DNA of 64,000 nucleotides from NCBI GenBank assembly GCA_026004455.1, contig BPJE01000003.1, positions 1 to 64,000 on the forward strand. Direction: 5' to 3'. A program made the translations under genes and the position numbers. Origin of the DNA: Patescibacteria group bacterium. Lineage in GTDB: Bacteria > Patescibacteriota > Microgenomatia > UBA1406 > GWC2-37-13. Below the pieces are notes generated by a model that made no database searches, was not told the origin of the DNA, and worked only from the letters and a program-made list of their open reading frames with translations. Shown here in pieces: positions 20,649 to 30,387 of the stretch. Every line of letters starts with the position of its first letter. The stretch's first letter is position 1.

Positions 20649-21707
20649 ATGAAAAACATTAAAGAAATTTTTAAAAAAATTGTTCAGATTGATAGTGTTT
20701 CTGGAGAAGAAAAATTAATGAGAGATTTTATAATTTATCTTTTAAAAAATAAAAAAAATTATTTTTATAAGGTTGATAAGGTTGGCAATCTCTTTATTAA
20801 GAACAATAAAAAAAATAATAAACCATTACTTTTTTGCGCTCATTTAGATACAGTTGAACCTGGAAGAAAAATAAAGCCTCAGATAAAAAATGGTTATTTT
20901 GTTTCTGATGGTCAAACTATTTTAGGCGCTGATAATAAAGCTTTTGTTGCTGTTTTAATAGATATATTAATTAATCAAAAGATAGAAAAAAATATTGAGA
21001 TAGTTTTTTCTGTTAGAGAGGAAACTGGTGGTGGAATAGAGTTTTTTCCTTTTAGATGGCTAAAATCTAATAAAGGAATAATTTTTGATAATGCTAACCC
21101 AATTGGAGGTATTGTTTTGCGCTCCCCAAAAATTATAAATTTTTACATTAGTTTTTTTGGTAGATCTTCTCATGCATCTTTACCAAAGGATGGTATAAAT
21201 AGTTTAATACCAATGATAAAATTTATAAAAAATTTACCAATTGGTATTTATAAAAAAAATACGACTATCAATATAGGAATTATTAATTCAGGTAGCGCAA
21301 TTAATACTATTCCAGAAAAAACCGTTATCAAAGGAGAGATTAGATCTTATAATGAAAATAATTTTCAAGTTATTAAAAATAAGATTATTAAAAAAATTTC
21401 TTTGATTAAGAAAAATTTTCTTGGAAAAGTTGAGTTGGTTTTTGATGGTTATTGTCCTGGTTACAATTTTCAAGAAAAAGACTTTTTTGTTCAAGAGATT
21501 AAACAAATTATTATTAAAAATAAAATTAAGCCTTATTTTTTAAATCACTCAGGAATCAGTGATGCCAATATTTTAAATCAAAAAGGAATTAAAACTATTG
21601 TTTTATCTGATGGAGTGATTGATCCTCACACAACAAGAGAAAAAATTAAAGTAGAAGATTTATATAAATTAAAAGAATTAACGATTGATTTTATGAGTAA
21701 TCTTTAA
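20649..21707 (+). CDS. M20-family metallopeptidase (PepT-like)
   Basis: FCAHLDTVEPG, LGADNKAFVA, EETGGGIEFF, GRSSHASLPKDGINSL. Confidence 0.88.
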   Translation: MKNIKEIFKKIVQIDSVSGEEKLMRDFIIYLLKNKKNYFYKVDKVGNLFIKNNKKNNKPLLFCAHLDTVEPGRKIKPQIKNGYFVSDGQTILGADNKAFVAVLIDILINQKIEKNIEIVFSVREETGGGIEFFPFRWLKSNKGIIFDNANPIGGIVLRSPKIINFYISFFGRSSHASLPKDGINSLIPMIKFIKNLPIGIYKKNTTINIGIINSGSAINTIPEKTVIKGEIRSYNENNFQVIKNKIIKKISLIKKNFLGKVELVFDGYCPGYNFQEKDFFVQEIKQIIIKNKIKPYFLNHSGISDANILNQKGIKTIVLSDGVIDPHTTREKIKVEDLYKLKELTIDFMSNL

Positions 21708-21758
21708 GTTAGAATATTAAAAAAATTATTCGGCAAAATTTGGCAAAATTCGGCAAAG

Positions 21759-22736
21759 TTAGAGTAATCCCATTTTTTCTTTTACTTCTTTTATTGTCTC
21801 TTGAGCAACTTGGCTAGCTTTTTCTGCGCCATCTAAGATAACTTTTTTCACATAATTAATATCAGAGACAATTTGAGAGCGTTTTTCTTGAAATGGTTTA
21901 AGTTCCTCATAAATTGCTTGGGCTAAAGTATCTTTAAGTTCAACATATTTTAAAGTTTTATTATGATATTTGTCTTTAAACTCTTGATACAAATTTTTTG
22001 GTAAAAATATTTCTGATAAAATAAAGAGAGTTTTTATTCCGCCAATTATTGGTCCGCCAACTTCAGTTGAGGTCGGGATTGAGCGGATTTTTTTAACAAT
22101 TTCATCCAAACTATCAGTTAAGTTAATATAACTTCCTTCAACTGATTTACTCATTTTTCCTTCACCTTTTAAAGAAGGAATATATTCGCCGGAAGTAGCA
22201 AATCTTTTTGGTTCAGGAAAACTAGTTTTATAAATTTGATTCATTTTTCGAGCAATTTCTCGAGCAACTTCAAGATGTGGTTCTTGATCGATACCAACTG
22301 GTACTAAATCAGCTTTATATAAAAGAATGTCAGCTGCCATTAAAACTGGATAGTTTAAAAGGGCCATTGTATTGGCATCAGGATATTGTTTGACTTTTTC
22401 TTTATAGGTTGGTAGGTGTTGCATCCGAGCAATTGAGACAATTGAGGAGAAATAATATGCTAATTCAAAATGTTCATTGATTTGTGATTGAATAAAAAGG
22501 GTTGATTTTTCCGGATCAAGTCCAGCAGCTAGATAATCAATAATAATCTCAACTCTATTTTTTTGAAGTTCAGAAGGACTATATGGAGTGGTAATTGTGT
22601 GAGCGTCAGCTACCATATAAAAACATTGATAAGAAGGATTATTTTGGAGCTCTATCATTCCTTTAATAGCGCCTAAATAGTTGCCTAAATGAAGTCTACC
22701 AGTAGCTCTGATTCCTGATAATACTCGTTTTTTCAT
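21759..22736 (-). CDS. trpS: Tryptophanyl-tRNA synthetase
   Basis: SGIRATGRLHLGNYLGAI, KMSKS. Confidence 0.96.
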   Translation of the reverse strand: MKKRVLSGIRATGRLHLGNYLGAIKGMIELQNNPSYQCFYMVADAHTITTPYSPSELQKNRVEIIIDYLAAGLDPEKSTLFIQSQINEHFELAYYFSSIVSIARMQHLPTYKEKVKQYPDANTMALLNYPVLMAADILLYKADLVPVGIDQEPHLEVAREIARKMNQIYKTSFPEPKRFATSGEYIPSLKGEGKMSKSVEGSYINLTDSLDEIVKKIRSIPTSTEVGGPIIGGIKTLFILSEIFLPKNLYQEFKDKYHNKTLKYVELKDTLAQAIYEELKPFQEKRSQIVSDINYVKKVILDGAEKASQVAQETIKEVKEKMGLL

Positions 22737-22746
22737 ATTATTTTAA

Positions 22747-23364
22747 TTATAACTGATTTTTTTTATTTTTTTCGTTAACTATTGGATTTTCAGTGTCGAA
22801 TTGCCATTTTAAAGGATTATTTTTGATATATTGGCGAATTTCATTTAAAGATTTTTTCATTGCGGATAATGTGATCATAAAATCGTGATTGCCAGTGAAA
22901 ATTGATTTTTTGTTTATTTGTATATCGTTTTACTGCAGATTTGTATTGATTGATTATCATTGATAATGAATTTTTTATTGGTTTTGAAAATTTATTAAAT
23001 TGATTTTTCTGTGAAAATTTATCATTTTGTAGAGACATGCCATGGCATGTCTCTACATTATTATTGTCATTATTTACATTTTTATTTTTAATTATCAAAA
23101 TCCCATGAATATGATTTGGCATAATAACAAATTCATCAAGATATACATTTGAAAAATGTTTTGGTATTTGCAGCCAAAATTTTTCAGCAATTTCCCCAAT
23201 CTTTGATAATTTCATTTTTCCATTCACGATATCACCAAACCAGCAATTTTATTATATGTACATATCGTCACAAAGTACCAACTAGAAGAAGAATAATCCC
23301 AATATTTTAATCTAACCGAAGAAATGCGAAATTTATTTTTAAAATAATCTGTAAAATCAGACAT
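22747..23364 (-). pseudogene. Decayed REP-associated tyrosine (Y1, RAYT-like) transposase
   Basis: Fragments RLKYWDYSSSSWYFVTICT, FVIMPNHIHGILII, FHWQSRFYDHIIRNEK, LNEIRQYIKNNPLKW in shifted frames. Confidence 0.85.
23029..23056. repeat. 28-bp perfect palindrome GTAGAGACATGCCATGGCATGTCTCTAC
   Basis: Identical to 16838-16865. Confidence 0.95.
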
Positions 23365-23808
23365 TTAAAAATTTTTACTATCTAAAATTATTGTCACTGG
23401 TCCGTCGTTAATTATCTCAACTGTCATATAATGACCAAATTTACCAGTTTTTACAGGAATATTTTTTTCAGTTAAAAGTTTGATTAATAATTGATAAAGT
23501 TTTTCTGCTTCATCTTCTTTTAAAGCTTTGATAAATGAAGGTCGGCGTTGTGAGATATCAGCACATAAAGTAAATTGAGAGACTAGTAAAATTTCGCCAT
23601 TAACCTGGGAAATATTTAAATTCATTTTTCCTTGATCGTCAGCCATTATTCGCAGATTAGCAATTTTTTCTGCCATTTTTTTGACAATTTCTTCGTTGTC
23701 ATTTTCACAAAAGCCAACTAAAATGACATAGCCATGATTAATTTGTGAATAAATTTTATTATCAACAAAAACTTTTCCAGATTTAACTCTTTGGATAAGG
23801 CTAATCAT
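23365..23808 (-). CDS. dtd: D-aminoacyl-tRNA deacylase
   Basis: ISLIQRVKSGKV, LLVSQFTLCADISQRRPSF, KTGKFGHYMTVEIINDGPVTIILDS. Confidence 0.95.
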   Translation of the reverse strand: MISLIQRVKSGKVFVDNKIYSQINHGYVILVGFCENDNEEIVKKMAEKIANLRIMADDQGKMNLNISQVNGEILLVSQFTLCADISQRRPSFIKALKEDEAEKLYQLLIKLLTEKNIPVKTGKFGHYMTVEIINDGPVTIILDSKNF

Positions 23809-23812
23809 ATTT

Positions 23813-23857
23813 GGGACGGTCCTTTTAGGTTCTGTCCTTAGTAAGGATAGAACCTGT
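23813..23857. repeat. Dispersed palindromic element GGGACGGTCCTTTTAGGTTCTGTCCTTAGTAAGGATAGAACCT
   Basis: Near-identical to 7541-7586. Confidence 0.7.
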
Positions 23858-26076
23858 TAAAGTTTAATTATTTGATATGGTTCATTATCATGATTACAAT
23901 CAACACAATAATATCCAAACATATCTTTAATAAGTGTTTTTTCTTTCATCTCAACATCAGGCCAATTGGGTGGAGCTAATTTATCGTCTTTAGTAACAGC
24001 AACTACTTGTTTAAAAATATGAGGTTCTTTTGGTTCAGTACCTTTTATAAAATATTCAAAACGTGATTGACAACTTTCTGTACCATCTTCTTTTTTTACC
24101 ATTAAATCACCACTGTCCCAGCAAACTTGTCGACCAACGACTGTTTCAGGTCGAATTGGCCAAAGATCAGGTTGATTTTTAAGAATATAACTCATTACTT
24201 TATTCCAAATAGGAGCTGCGCCAGATATACCAGAGGTTAACCAAGGATTCATAGGTGAGTTATCATTATTACCTACCCAAACTGCTACTAAAAAATTAGG
24301 CGTATAACCAATTGTCCAATTATCACGTTTATCGTCAGTGGTCCCGGTTTTAACCGATACAGCTTTTCCCGGAATTTTTAAATATGATGATTCACCAAAA
24401 GCAGCTGATCGAGCATTATTATCAAGCAAAATATGAGAGATAATGAAAGCAGTTTCTGGAGAAATCACCTGTTTACCATTAATTGTTAAATAAGAAGGAG
24501 ATTTTAAAGACTTCTTTACATCTTTAACAAAATTTGAATCTTTAAATTCATAAAGAGTTTTTCCAAATTTATCTTCAATTTTTAAGATCTCAGTTAAAGA
24601 TTTTGTTTTTCCACGATTAGCAAAGGCAGAAAAAGCCTGGGCCATCTCAGTCATCTTGACTTCTCCACCACCTAAAGTTAAAGATAGTCCATATTTAGAA
24701 GAATCTTTAAAAGTAGTAATTCCAAAGGCTGATGCTGAAGCGATAAATTCTTTAACACCATTTAAAGCCAACATTTTTACTGCAGGTATATTGTAAGAGT
24801 TGCCAAGAGCAAATCTTAAAGCAGTTGGACCGTGAAATTTACCATCGTAATTAACAGGACAGTATCCTTGAGGTTGACCAGCAGCAGTGAAGCAAGTTGG
24901 TTGATCATTAAAAATTGTTGCGGCAGTTACTAATTTTCTATCGATACCAACAGCATAATTTAAAGGTTTAATTGCTGATCCTGGTTGTCTTAAGGCTGTT
25001 GTTACATTAAAAGCGCCACTAGAGGAGGCAAAGTAATCAACTGAGCCAACCATTGCTAATATTTCGCCAGTTGGTGGTCTTGTAACTAAAATTGCACCAT
25101 TGGAAACATTTAGATCTTTAATTTTTTCTAATTCTTCTTTAATGATTTTTTCTGCTTGTTCTTGGATATCAAGATCTAAGGTCGTGATGACTTTTAGTCC
25201 ACCTTTTTCTACAGTTTCTACTCCATATTTTTCTTCAAGAATTTTTTTTACGTAAAAAACAAAATGAGGTGCTTTTATAGTATTTATTGGCGGTTTAATA
25301 TCAAGTTTTTCATTAATAGATTGTTTATAAGTTTTTTCATCAATATATTTTTGAATATACATTTGTTTTAAGACAGTATTTTTTCTATTCATTGATAATT
25401 CGGGATTTAAATATGGTGAATAGAGAGAAGGTGCTTGGGGAAGTCCAGCTAAAAAAGCTGCTTCAGCTAATTTTAAATTTTTTGCTGATTTACCAAAATA
25501 AAGTCGACTTGCTTGTTCAATACCATAAGCAGCGCCACCATAAGGGACTTGATTAAGATACATTTCTAAAATCTCATTTTTTGAATATATTTTTTCAGTA
25601 ATTATCGCTAAAATTATTTCTCTTATTTTTCTAATAATTGTTCTCTCAGGAGTTAAAAGAGAGGTTTTTATAAGTTGCTGAGTGATTGTTGATCCTCCTT
25701 GAATTTTTTGAGTTAATAAAGTGTCTTTAATTGCTCGCAATATTCCTCCCAAAAAAGAAACACCACCATGCTTATAAAAGTCTTTATCTTCTATTGCAAT
25801 TGTTGCTTGAGCAACATAAGGTGGTAGATCTTTCAATTTTATTGGCGTGCGATTTTGTTCTTTGTAAATTTGATATAAAAGTTTGCCATTTCGATCATAA
25901 ATTTCAGTTGAAAGAGGAGTAACTTGGTAATTTTTTAATTTGTATGGATTAGGTAGTTTATAAAAAACAACAAATAAAAAAATTCCAAAAAAAACTAAAG
26001 CAAAAACAAAAGCTATTTTAATTTTGTTTTTGAAAATAAAATTAATTAATTTATTAAATCTTTTTTTGATATTCAT
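23857..26076 (-). CDS. Bifunctional class A penicillin-binding protein (PBP1A-like)
   Basis: AIEDKDFYKHGG transglycosylase motif, SxxK RQPGSAIKPLNYAVG, KTGTTDDKRDNWTIGYTPN. Confidence 0.95.
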   Translation of the reverse strand: MNIKKRFNKLINFIFKNKIKIAFVFALVFFGIFLFVVFYKLPNPYKLKNYQVTPLSTEIYDRNGKLLYQIYKEQNRTPIKLKDLPPYVAQATIAIEDKDFYKHGGVSFLGGILRAIKDTLLTQKIQGGSTITQQLIKTSLLTPERTIIRKIREIILAIITEKIYSKNEILEMYLNQVPYGGAAYGIEQASRLYFGKSAKNLKLAEAAFLAGLPQAPSLYSPYLNPELSMNRKNTVLKQMYIQKYIDEKTYKQSINEKLDIKPPINTIKAPHFVFYVKKILEEKYGVETVEKGGLKVITTLDLDIQEQAEKIIKEELEKIKDLNVSNGAILVTRPPTGEILAMVGSVDYFASSSGAFNVTTALRQPGSAIKPLNYAVGIDRKLVTAATIFNDQPTCFTAAGQPQGYCPVNYDGKFHGPTALRFALGNSYNIPAVKMLALNGVKEFIASASAFGITTFKDSSKYGLSLTLGGGEVKMTEMAQAFSAFANRGKTKSLTEILKIEDKFGKTLYEFKDSNFVKDVKKSLKSPSYLTINGKQVISPETAFIISHILLDNNARSAAFGESSYLKIPGKAVSVKTGTTDDKRDNWTIGYTPNFLVAVWVGNNDNSPMNPWLTSGISGAAPIWNKVMSYILKNQPDLWPIRPETVVGRQVCWDSGDLMVKKEDGTESCQSRFEYFIKGTEPKEPHIFKQVVAVTKDDKLAPPNWPDVEMKEKTLIKDMFGYYCVDCNHDNEPYQIIKL

Positions 26077-27467
26077 ATTTTTATTTTAGGAAATAGCGGA
26101 GGAATTTTTTTTATTTTTCCTTGACAAGACTTTAATATTTTATCAGCAGTTTCTGGTAAAAAAGGTTGTAATTCTTTGGCAATCTTTATTAATTCTTGAA
26201 AAACCTCTATTAAAAAATCTTTTCTTTCTGTTTCTGTTTTTTTCCAGGGAGCAAAATCATCAATTTTTTTATTTAATATTTTTATTTTTTTCCAGATTTC
26301 CTCAATAATAAGATTAAATTGAAAATTATTAAATAAATCAATGATTGAATTGTCAAATTGAAAATTTTCATTAATTTTTATCGTTAGATTATCTTTTTCA
26401 GCTAAATTTGTCAATCTTGAGACTAGATTGCCTAATTCATTAGCTAAGTCGGAGTTGTAAACTTCATTAAGTCTTTTAAAAGAAAAATCACCATCATTAA
26501 AAGGTGATATTTCCTTTAATAAATAATAACGTAAAGCATCAGCGCCATATTTTTCAATAACTGAAAAAGGATCAATAATATTACCAAGAGTTTTTGACAT
26601 TTTTTGACCATTAACAGTAAAGTAACCATGGACCAAAATTGCTTTTGGTAAAGGAAGGTTAGCAGATAATAAAAATGCTGGCCAATAAACTGCATGAAAA
26701 CGAATAATTCCTTTACCAATCACATGAAGATCAGCAGGCCAGATATCATCAGCAACTCCTGATCGATAGACATTTAAAGCATCAAACCAAACATACATTC
26801 TTTGATCAGGATCATTTGGTACTGGTATACCCCAATTTTTTGCTCGCTTATTTGATCGAGAAATACTTATATCTTGAAGAGGTTGTTTTAAAAAAGATAA
26901 GACCTCATTTTTTCTAAATTCAGGATAAATTTTAATTTTGTCGTTTTTTATAATATCAATTAATTGATTTTGATATTTTGAAAGTTTAAAAAAATAGTTT
27001 TCTTCTTGGACAATTTCTAGTTTTTTACCAGGATGTTCAACACATTCACCATTTACTAATTCATCTTCAGTATAAAAAGCTTCACAACCAAGACAATAAA
27101 GTCCTTGATAAGTTTTTTTATAGATATCTTTAAGACATCTATTCCAGAGATCTTGGGAAGATTTAATATGATTTTGATTTGTACTTTTTTGAAAAACATC
27201 AAAACTAGTGTTGAGTTTTTTTAAAAGTTCTAAAAATTTTTCCGCATTTTTATCAACAAATTCTTTTGTTGGTATACCGGCAATTTGAGCTGCTTGAACA
27301 TTTTTTAAGGCATTTTCATCACTGCCTGTTAAAGCGATTGTTTTTTTGCCTAATAATCGATGAAAACGGGCAATAACATCAACTTGGACAAATTCTAAGG
27401 CATGACCGATATGAGGAGCAGCATTAACATAAGGAATAGCAGCAGTGACATAAAATGGCTTTGTCAT
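26073..27467 (-). CDS. metG: Methionyl-tRNA synthetase
   Basis: AAIPYVNAAPHIGHALEFVQVDVIARFHRL; KMSKTLGN. Confidence 0.97.
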   Translation of the reverse strand: MTKPFYVTAAIPYVNAAPHIGHALEFVQVDVIARFHRLLGKKTIALTGSDENALKNVQAAQIAGIPTKEFVDKNAEKFLELLKKLNTSFDVFQKSTNQNHIKSSQDLWNRCLKDIYKKTYQGLYCLGCEAFYTEDELVNGECVEHPGKKLEIVQEENYFFKLSKYQNQLIDIIKNDKIKIYPEFRKNEVLSFLKQPLQDISISRSNKRAKNWGIPVPNDPDQRMYVWFDALNVYRSGVADDIWPADLHVIGKGIIRFHAVYWPAFLLSANLPLPKAILVHGYFTVNGQKMSKTLGNIIDPFSVIEKYGADALRYYLLKEISPFNDGDFSFKRLNEVYNSDLANELGNLVSRLTNLAEKDNLTIKINENFQFDNSIIDLFNNFQFNLIIEEIWKKIKILNKKIDDFAPWKKTETERKDFLIEVFQELIKIAKELQPFLPETADKILKSCQGKIKKIPPLFPKIKI

Positions 27468-27520
27468 TTTAAAATTATAACAAAAAATATAACATTTAAA
27501 AAATTGACCTAATTGATCTA

Positions 27521-27662
27521 AAATAAGTTTTTATTTTTCAATTTTCAGTTTTCAATAAGTTTTCAGTTTTTAGTTTTCATTGAAAATCCGCCAGCTGACG
27601 GAAAAAAATGAAAAATAAATATTCATTGAAAAATGAAAAATTTAAAATGAAAAATTACTTTT
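27521..27662. repeat. Dispersed AT-rich repeat (TTTTCAGTTTTTAGTTTTCATTGAAAA / ATTCATTGAAAAATGAAAAATTTAAA) with embedded CCGCCAGCTGACGG
   Basis: Related blocks at about 601-690 and 32577-32710. Confidence 0.65.
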
Positions 27663-27664
27663 TT

Positions 27665-27940
27665 TCATTTTATTATCAAAAATACTAAGGTAAAAAAGCT
27701 AGTAGCAAGAATGATATTTACTGGTTCAAAAAGTTTTAAAGCTAAAAGAGTTAAAAATAAAAATAATATTGAACTATAAAAAAGAGGATATTTATTGTTT
27801 TTTAAGATTAATTTTAAAATTAAAAAAAATATTAGAGTTTTTAAAATAATAAAAAGAAAAATTATTAGCCAATGGCTTGGTGGAATAAAGAAAAATATAC
27901 CTAAGAGAATTAATATTAAAAAAAGTATTGCAACTGACAT
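27665..27940 (-). CDS. Small hydrophobic membrane protein, hypothetical
   Basis: ORF with predicted TM segments; no recognised family. Confidence 0.45.
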   Translation of the reverse strand: MSVAILFLILILLGIFFFIPPSHWLIIFLFIILKTLIFFLILKLILKNNKYPLFYSSILFLFLTLLALKLFEPVNIILATSFFTLVFLIIK

Positions 27941-27964
27941 AATTATTTATTATAATGTTTAAAT

Positions 27965-28234
27965 ATGATTAAATTACCAGATGATAAACGAAAAATAATT
28001 GAAATGTTTGCTCAAGGAAAAGGTGATACTGGTTCGCCTGAAGTACAGATTGCCCTCCTTTCTTATAAAATTCAAAAATTAACTCAACATTTAGAAGAAA
28101 ATAAGAAGGATAATCATTCCCGTCGAGGTTTATTAAAAGTTATTGCTAAAAGAAGAAGAATTTTAAACTATCTTCAAAGACTTGATGAAAAAAGGTATAA
28201 AAAATTAATTAAGGAATTAGATCTTAAAAAATAA
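27965..28234 (+). CDS. rpsO: 30S ribosomal protein S15
   Basis: GDTGSPEVQIALLSYKIQKLTQHLEENKKDNHSRRGLLKVIAKRRRILNYL. Confidence 0.97.
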   Translation: MIKLPDDKRKIIEMFAQGKGDTGSPEVQIALLSYKIQKLTQHLEENKKDNHSRRGLLKVIAKRRRILNYLQRLDEKRYKKLIKELDLKK

Positions 28235-28246
28235 TAATATTTTTTT

Positions 28247-30334
28247 ATGAATGTTTTTGAAGACTCCATTGAAATTGATGGTCAAAAATTGACTTTACAA
28301 TTTGGAAAATTAGCCCAAGCAGTTGATACCTCGGTTTATGCGACATTGGGGGAGACAGCGGTTTTAGTGACAGTGGCTGTTGGTCCGGAAAATACAAATA
28401 TTGATTATTTTCCTTTAACAGTTGAATATGCAGAAAAACTTTATGCTGGAGGACTAATAAAAGGATCACGATGGGTAAAAAGAGAAGGTAGGCCTTCAGA
28501 TGAGGCAGTTTTAACTGGAAGATTAATTGATCGGTCAATCAGACCGCTTTTTCCAAAAACATACAAAAAACAAGTACAGGTAGTTATTACTTTGCTTTCA
28601 GTTGATGGAGTTAATGATCCAGCAGTTTTGTCTTGTATTGCTACTTCAGCGGCTTTAGCAGTTTCTTCAGTACCATGGAATGGTCCAATTTCAACTTTAA
28701 GAATTGGTTATGTTAGTATTAATGATAGTGGTGAGTCAGAATTGATTTTAAATCCTACAGAAAATGAAGAAGAGTTTTCTAGCCTTGATCTTTTAGTGTC
28801 AACAACAAAAGATAAAGTATTAATGATTGAAACTAAAGCAAAAATGATTGATGATAAGATAATTCAAGAAGGAATTGAAATGGCAAAAAAAGAGGGAAGA
28901 AAAATAATTGAATTTATTGAAGAAATTGCTAAAAAAATTGGTAAGAAAAAAGACATTATTCCTCCAGAACCAGATTATTCTTCAATTATAAAAATTATAA
29001 AATCAAAATATGAAGAGCCATTAAATCAAGCGATAAAACAAGCGATAGAAACTGCAGGTAGCGAAGATAAATTACTTCAAGAAATTATCAACTCAATTTA
29101 TGAAGATTTAAATAAAGAATTTGATACTAAACAAATTCAAGCAGCAATTACTAAATATAATTATGAAAATATTAAGAAAAATATTTTAGAAAAAAAGCAA
29201 CGACCAGATGGTCGAAAAGTCGATGAGGTGAGAGACCTTTATATTGAAGTATCAGTTCTACCAAGAACTCATGGATCAGCTTTGTTTCAAAGAGGTCAAA
29301 CCCAAGTTTTATCAATTACTACTTTAGGATCAACAACATTAGAACAGTTAATAGAAGGGCCTGAAGGAAAAGAAGCAAAAAGATATATTCATCATTATTC
29401 AGATGCACCCTATTCTTATGGGCAAGTAGGAAAAATTATGGGACCTTCAAGACGGGCAATTGGTCACGGAGCTTTGGCAGAAAAAGCAATTGAGCCAGTT
29501 TTACCAACTGAAGAAGAGTTTCCATATGCAATAAGAGTAGTTTCTGAAATATTATCTGAAAATGGTTCTTCATCAATGGGTAGTGTTTGCGGATCATCTT
29601 TATCTTTAATGGATGCTGGAGTACCATTAAAAGAGGCAGTTGCTGGAGTTGCTATGGGATTAATGAGTAAATCTGATGATGAGTATGTTATTTTGACTGA
29701 TATTATTGGACTAGAAGATTTTGCTGGAGAAATGGATTTTAAAATTGCTGGTACAAAAGACGGAATTACGGCAATTCAACTTGATGTGAAAAATCAGGGA
29801 TTAACAAAAAAAATGATCGCTGATACTTTTTCTCAAGCAAAAAAAGCTCGCCTTGAAATTCTTGAGGCTATGAATAAGGTTATTAGTAAACCAAGAAAAG
29901 AAATATCAAAATATGCACCAAAAGTAGTAGTATTAACTCCTCCTCTTGATAAAATTGGCGAAATTATTGGTCCAGGTGGAAAAAATATCAGGGCATTAAT
30001 TACTAAAACTCAAACAGATATTAATATTGACGATGAGGGAAAAGTAATAATTAGCGGATTAGATAGACAAAAAGTTGATGAGGCAGTTGAGTATATAAAT
30101 AATATTACTCGAACAATTGGGGTTGGTGAAGAGTTTATTGGTACAGTAAAGAGAGTTTTACAATTTGGTGCTTTTGTTGAGATTATTCCAGGAAAAGAAG
30201 GGTTAGTTCATGTATCAAAAATGGGTAGAGGTTTTATTAAAAATCCTTTTGATGTGGTTAAAATTGGTCAAAAAGTGAGAGTCAGAGTTTATGAGATTGA
30301 TAATATGGGCAGAATTAATCTTCAGATGATATAA
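28247..30334 (+). CDS. pnp: Polyribonucleotide nucleotidyltransferase
   Basis: RPSDEAVLTGRLIDRSIRPLFPK, KH motif IGEIIGPGGKNIRALI, S1 domain; follows rpsO. Confidence 0.97.
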   Translation: MNVFEDSIEIDGQKLTLQFGKLAQAVDTSVYATLGETAVLVTVAVGPENTNIDYFPLTVEYAEKLYAGGLIKGSRWVKREGRPSDEAVLTGRLIDRSIRPLFPKTYKKQVQVVITLLSVDGVNDPAVLSCIATSAALAVSSVPWNGPISTLRIGYVSINDSGESELILNPTENEEEFSSLDLLVSTTKDKVLMIETKAKMIDDKIIQEGIEMAKKEGRKIIEFIEEIAKKIGKKKDIIPPEPDYSSIIKIIKSKYEEPLNQAIKQAIETAGSEDKLLQEIINSIYEDLNKEFDTKQIQAAITKYNYENIKKNILEKKQRPDGRKVDEVRDLYIEVSVLPRTHGSALFQRGQTQVLSITTLGSTTLEQLIEGPEGKEAKRYIHHYSDAPYSYGQVGKIMGPSRRAIGHGALAEKAIEPVLPTEEEFPYAIRVVSEILSENGSSSMGSVCGSSLSLMDAGVPLKEAVAGVAMGLMSKSDDEYVILTDIIGLEDFAGEMDFKIAGTKDGITAIQLDVKNQGLTKKMIADTFSQAKKARLEILEAMNKVISKPRKEISKYAPKVVVLTPPLDKIGEIIGPGGKNIRALITKTQTDINIDDEGKVIISGLDRQKVDEAVEYINNITRTIGVGEEFIGTVKRVLQFGAFVEIIPGKEGLVHVSKMGRGFIKNPFDVVKIGQKVRVRVYEIDNMGRINLQMI

Positions 30335-30387
30335 ATCTTCATAAAAAAGTTGATTTTTAATAGAAAAATAAAGTAAAATCAATTTAT

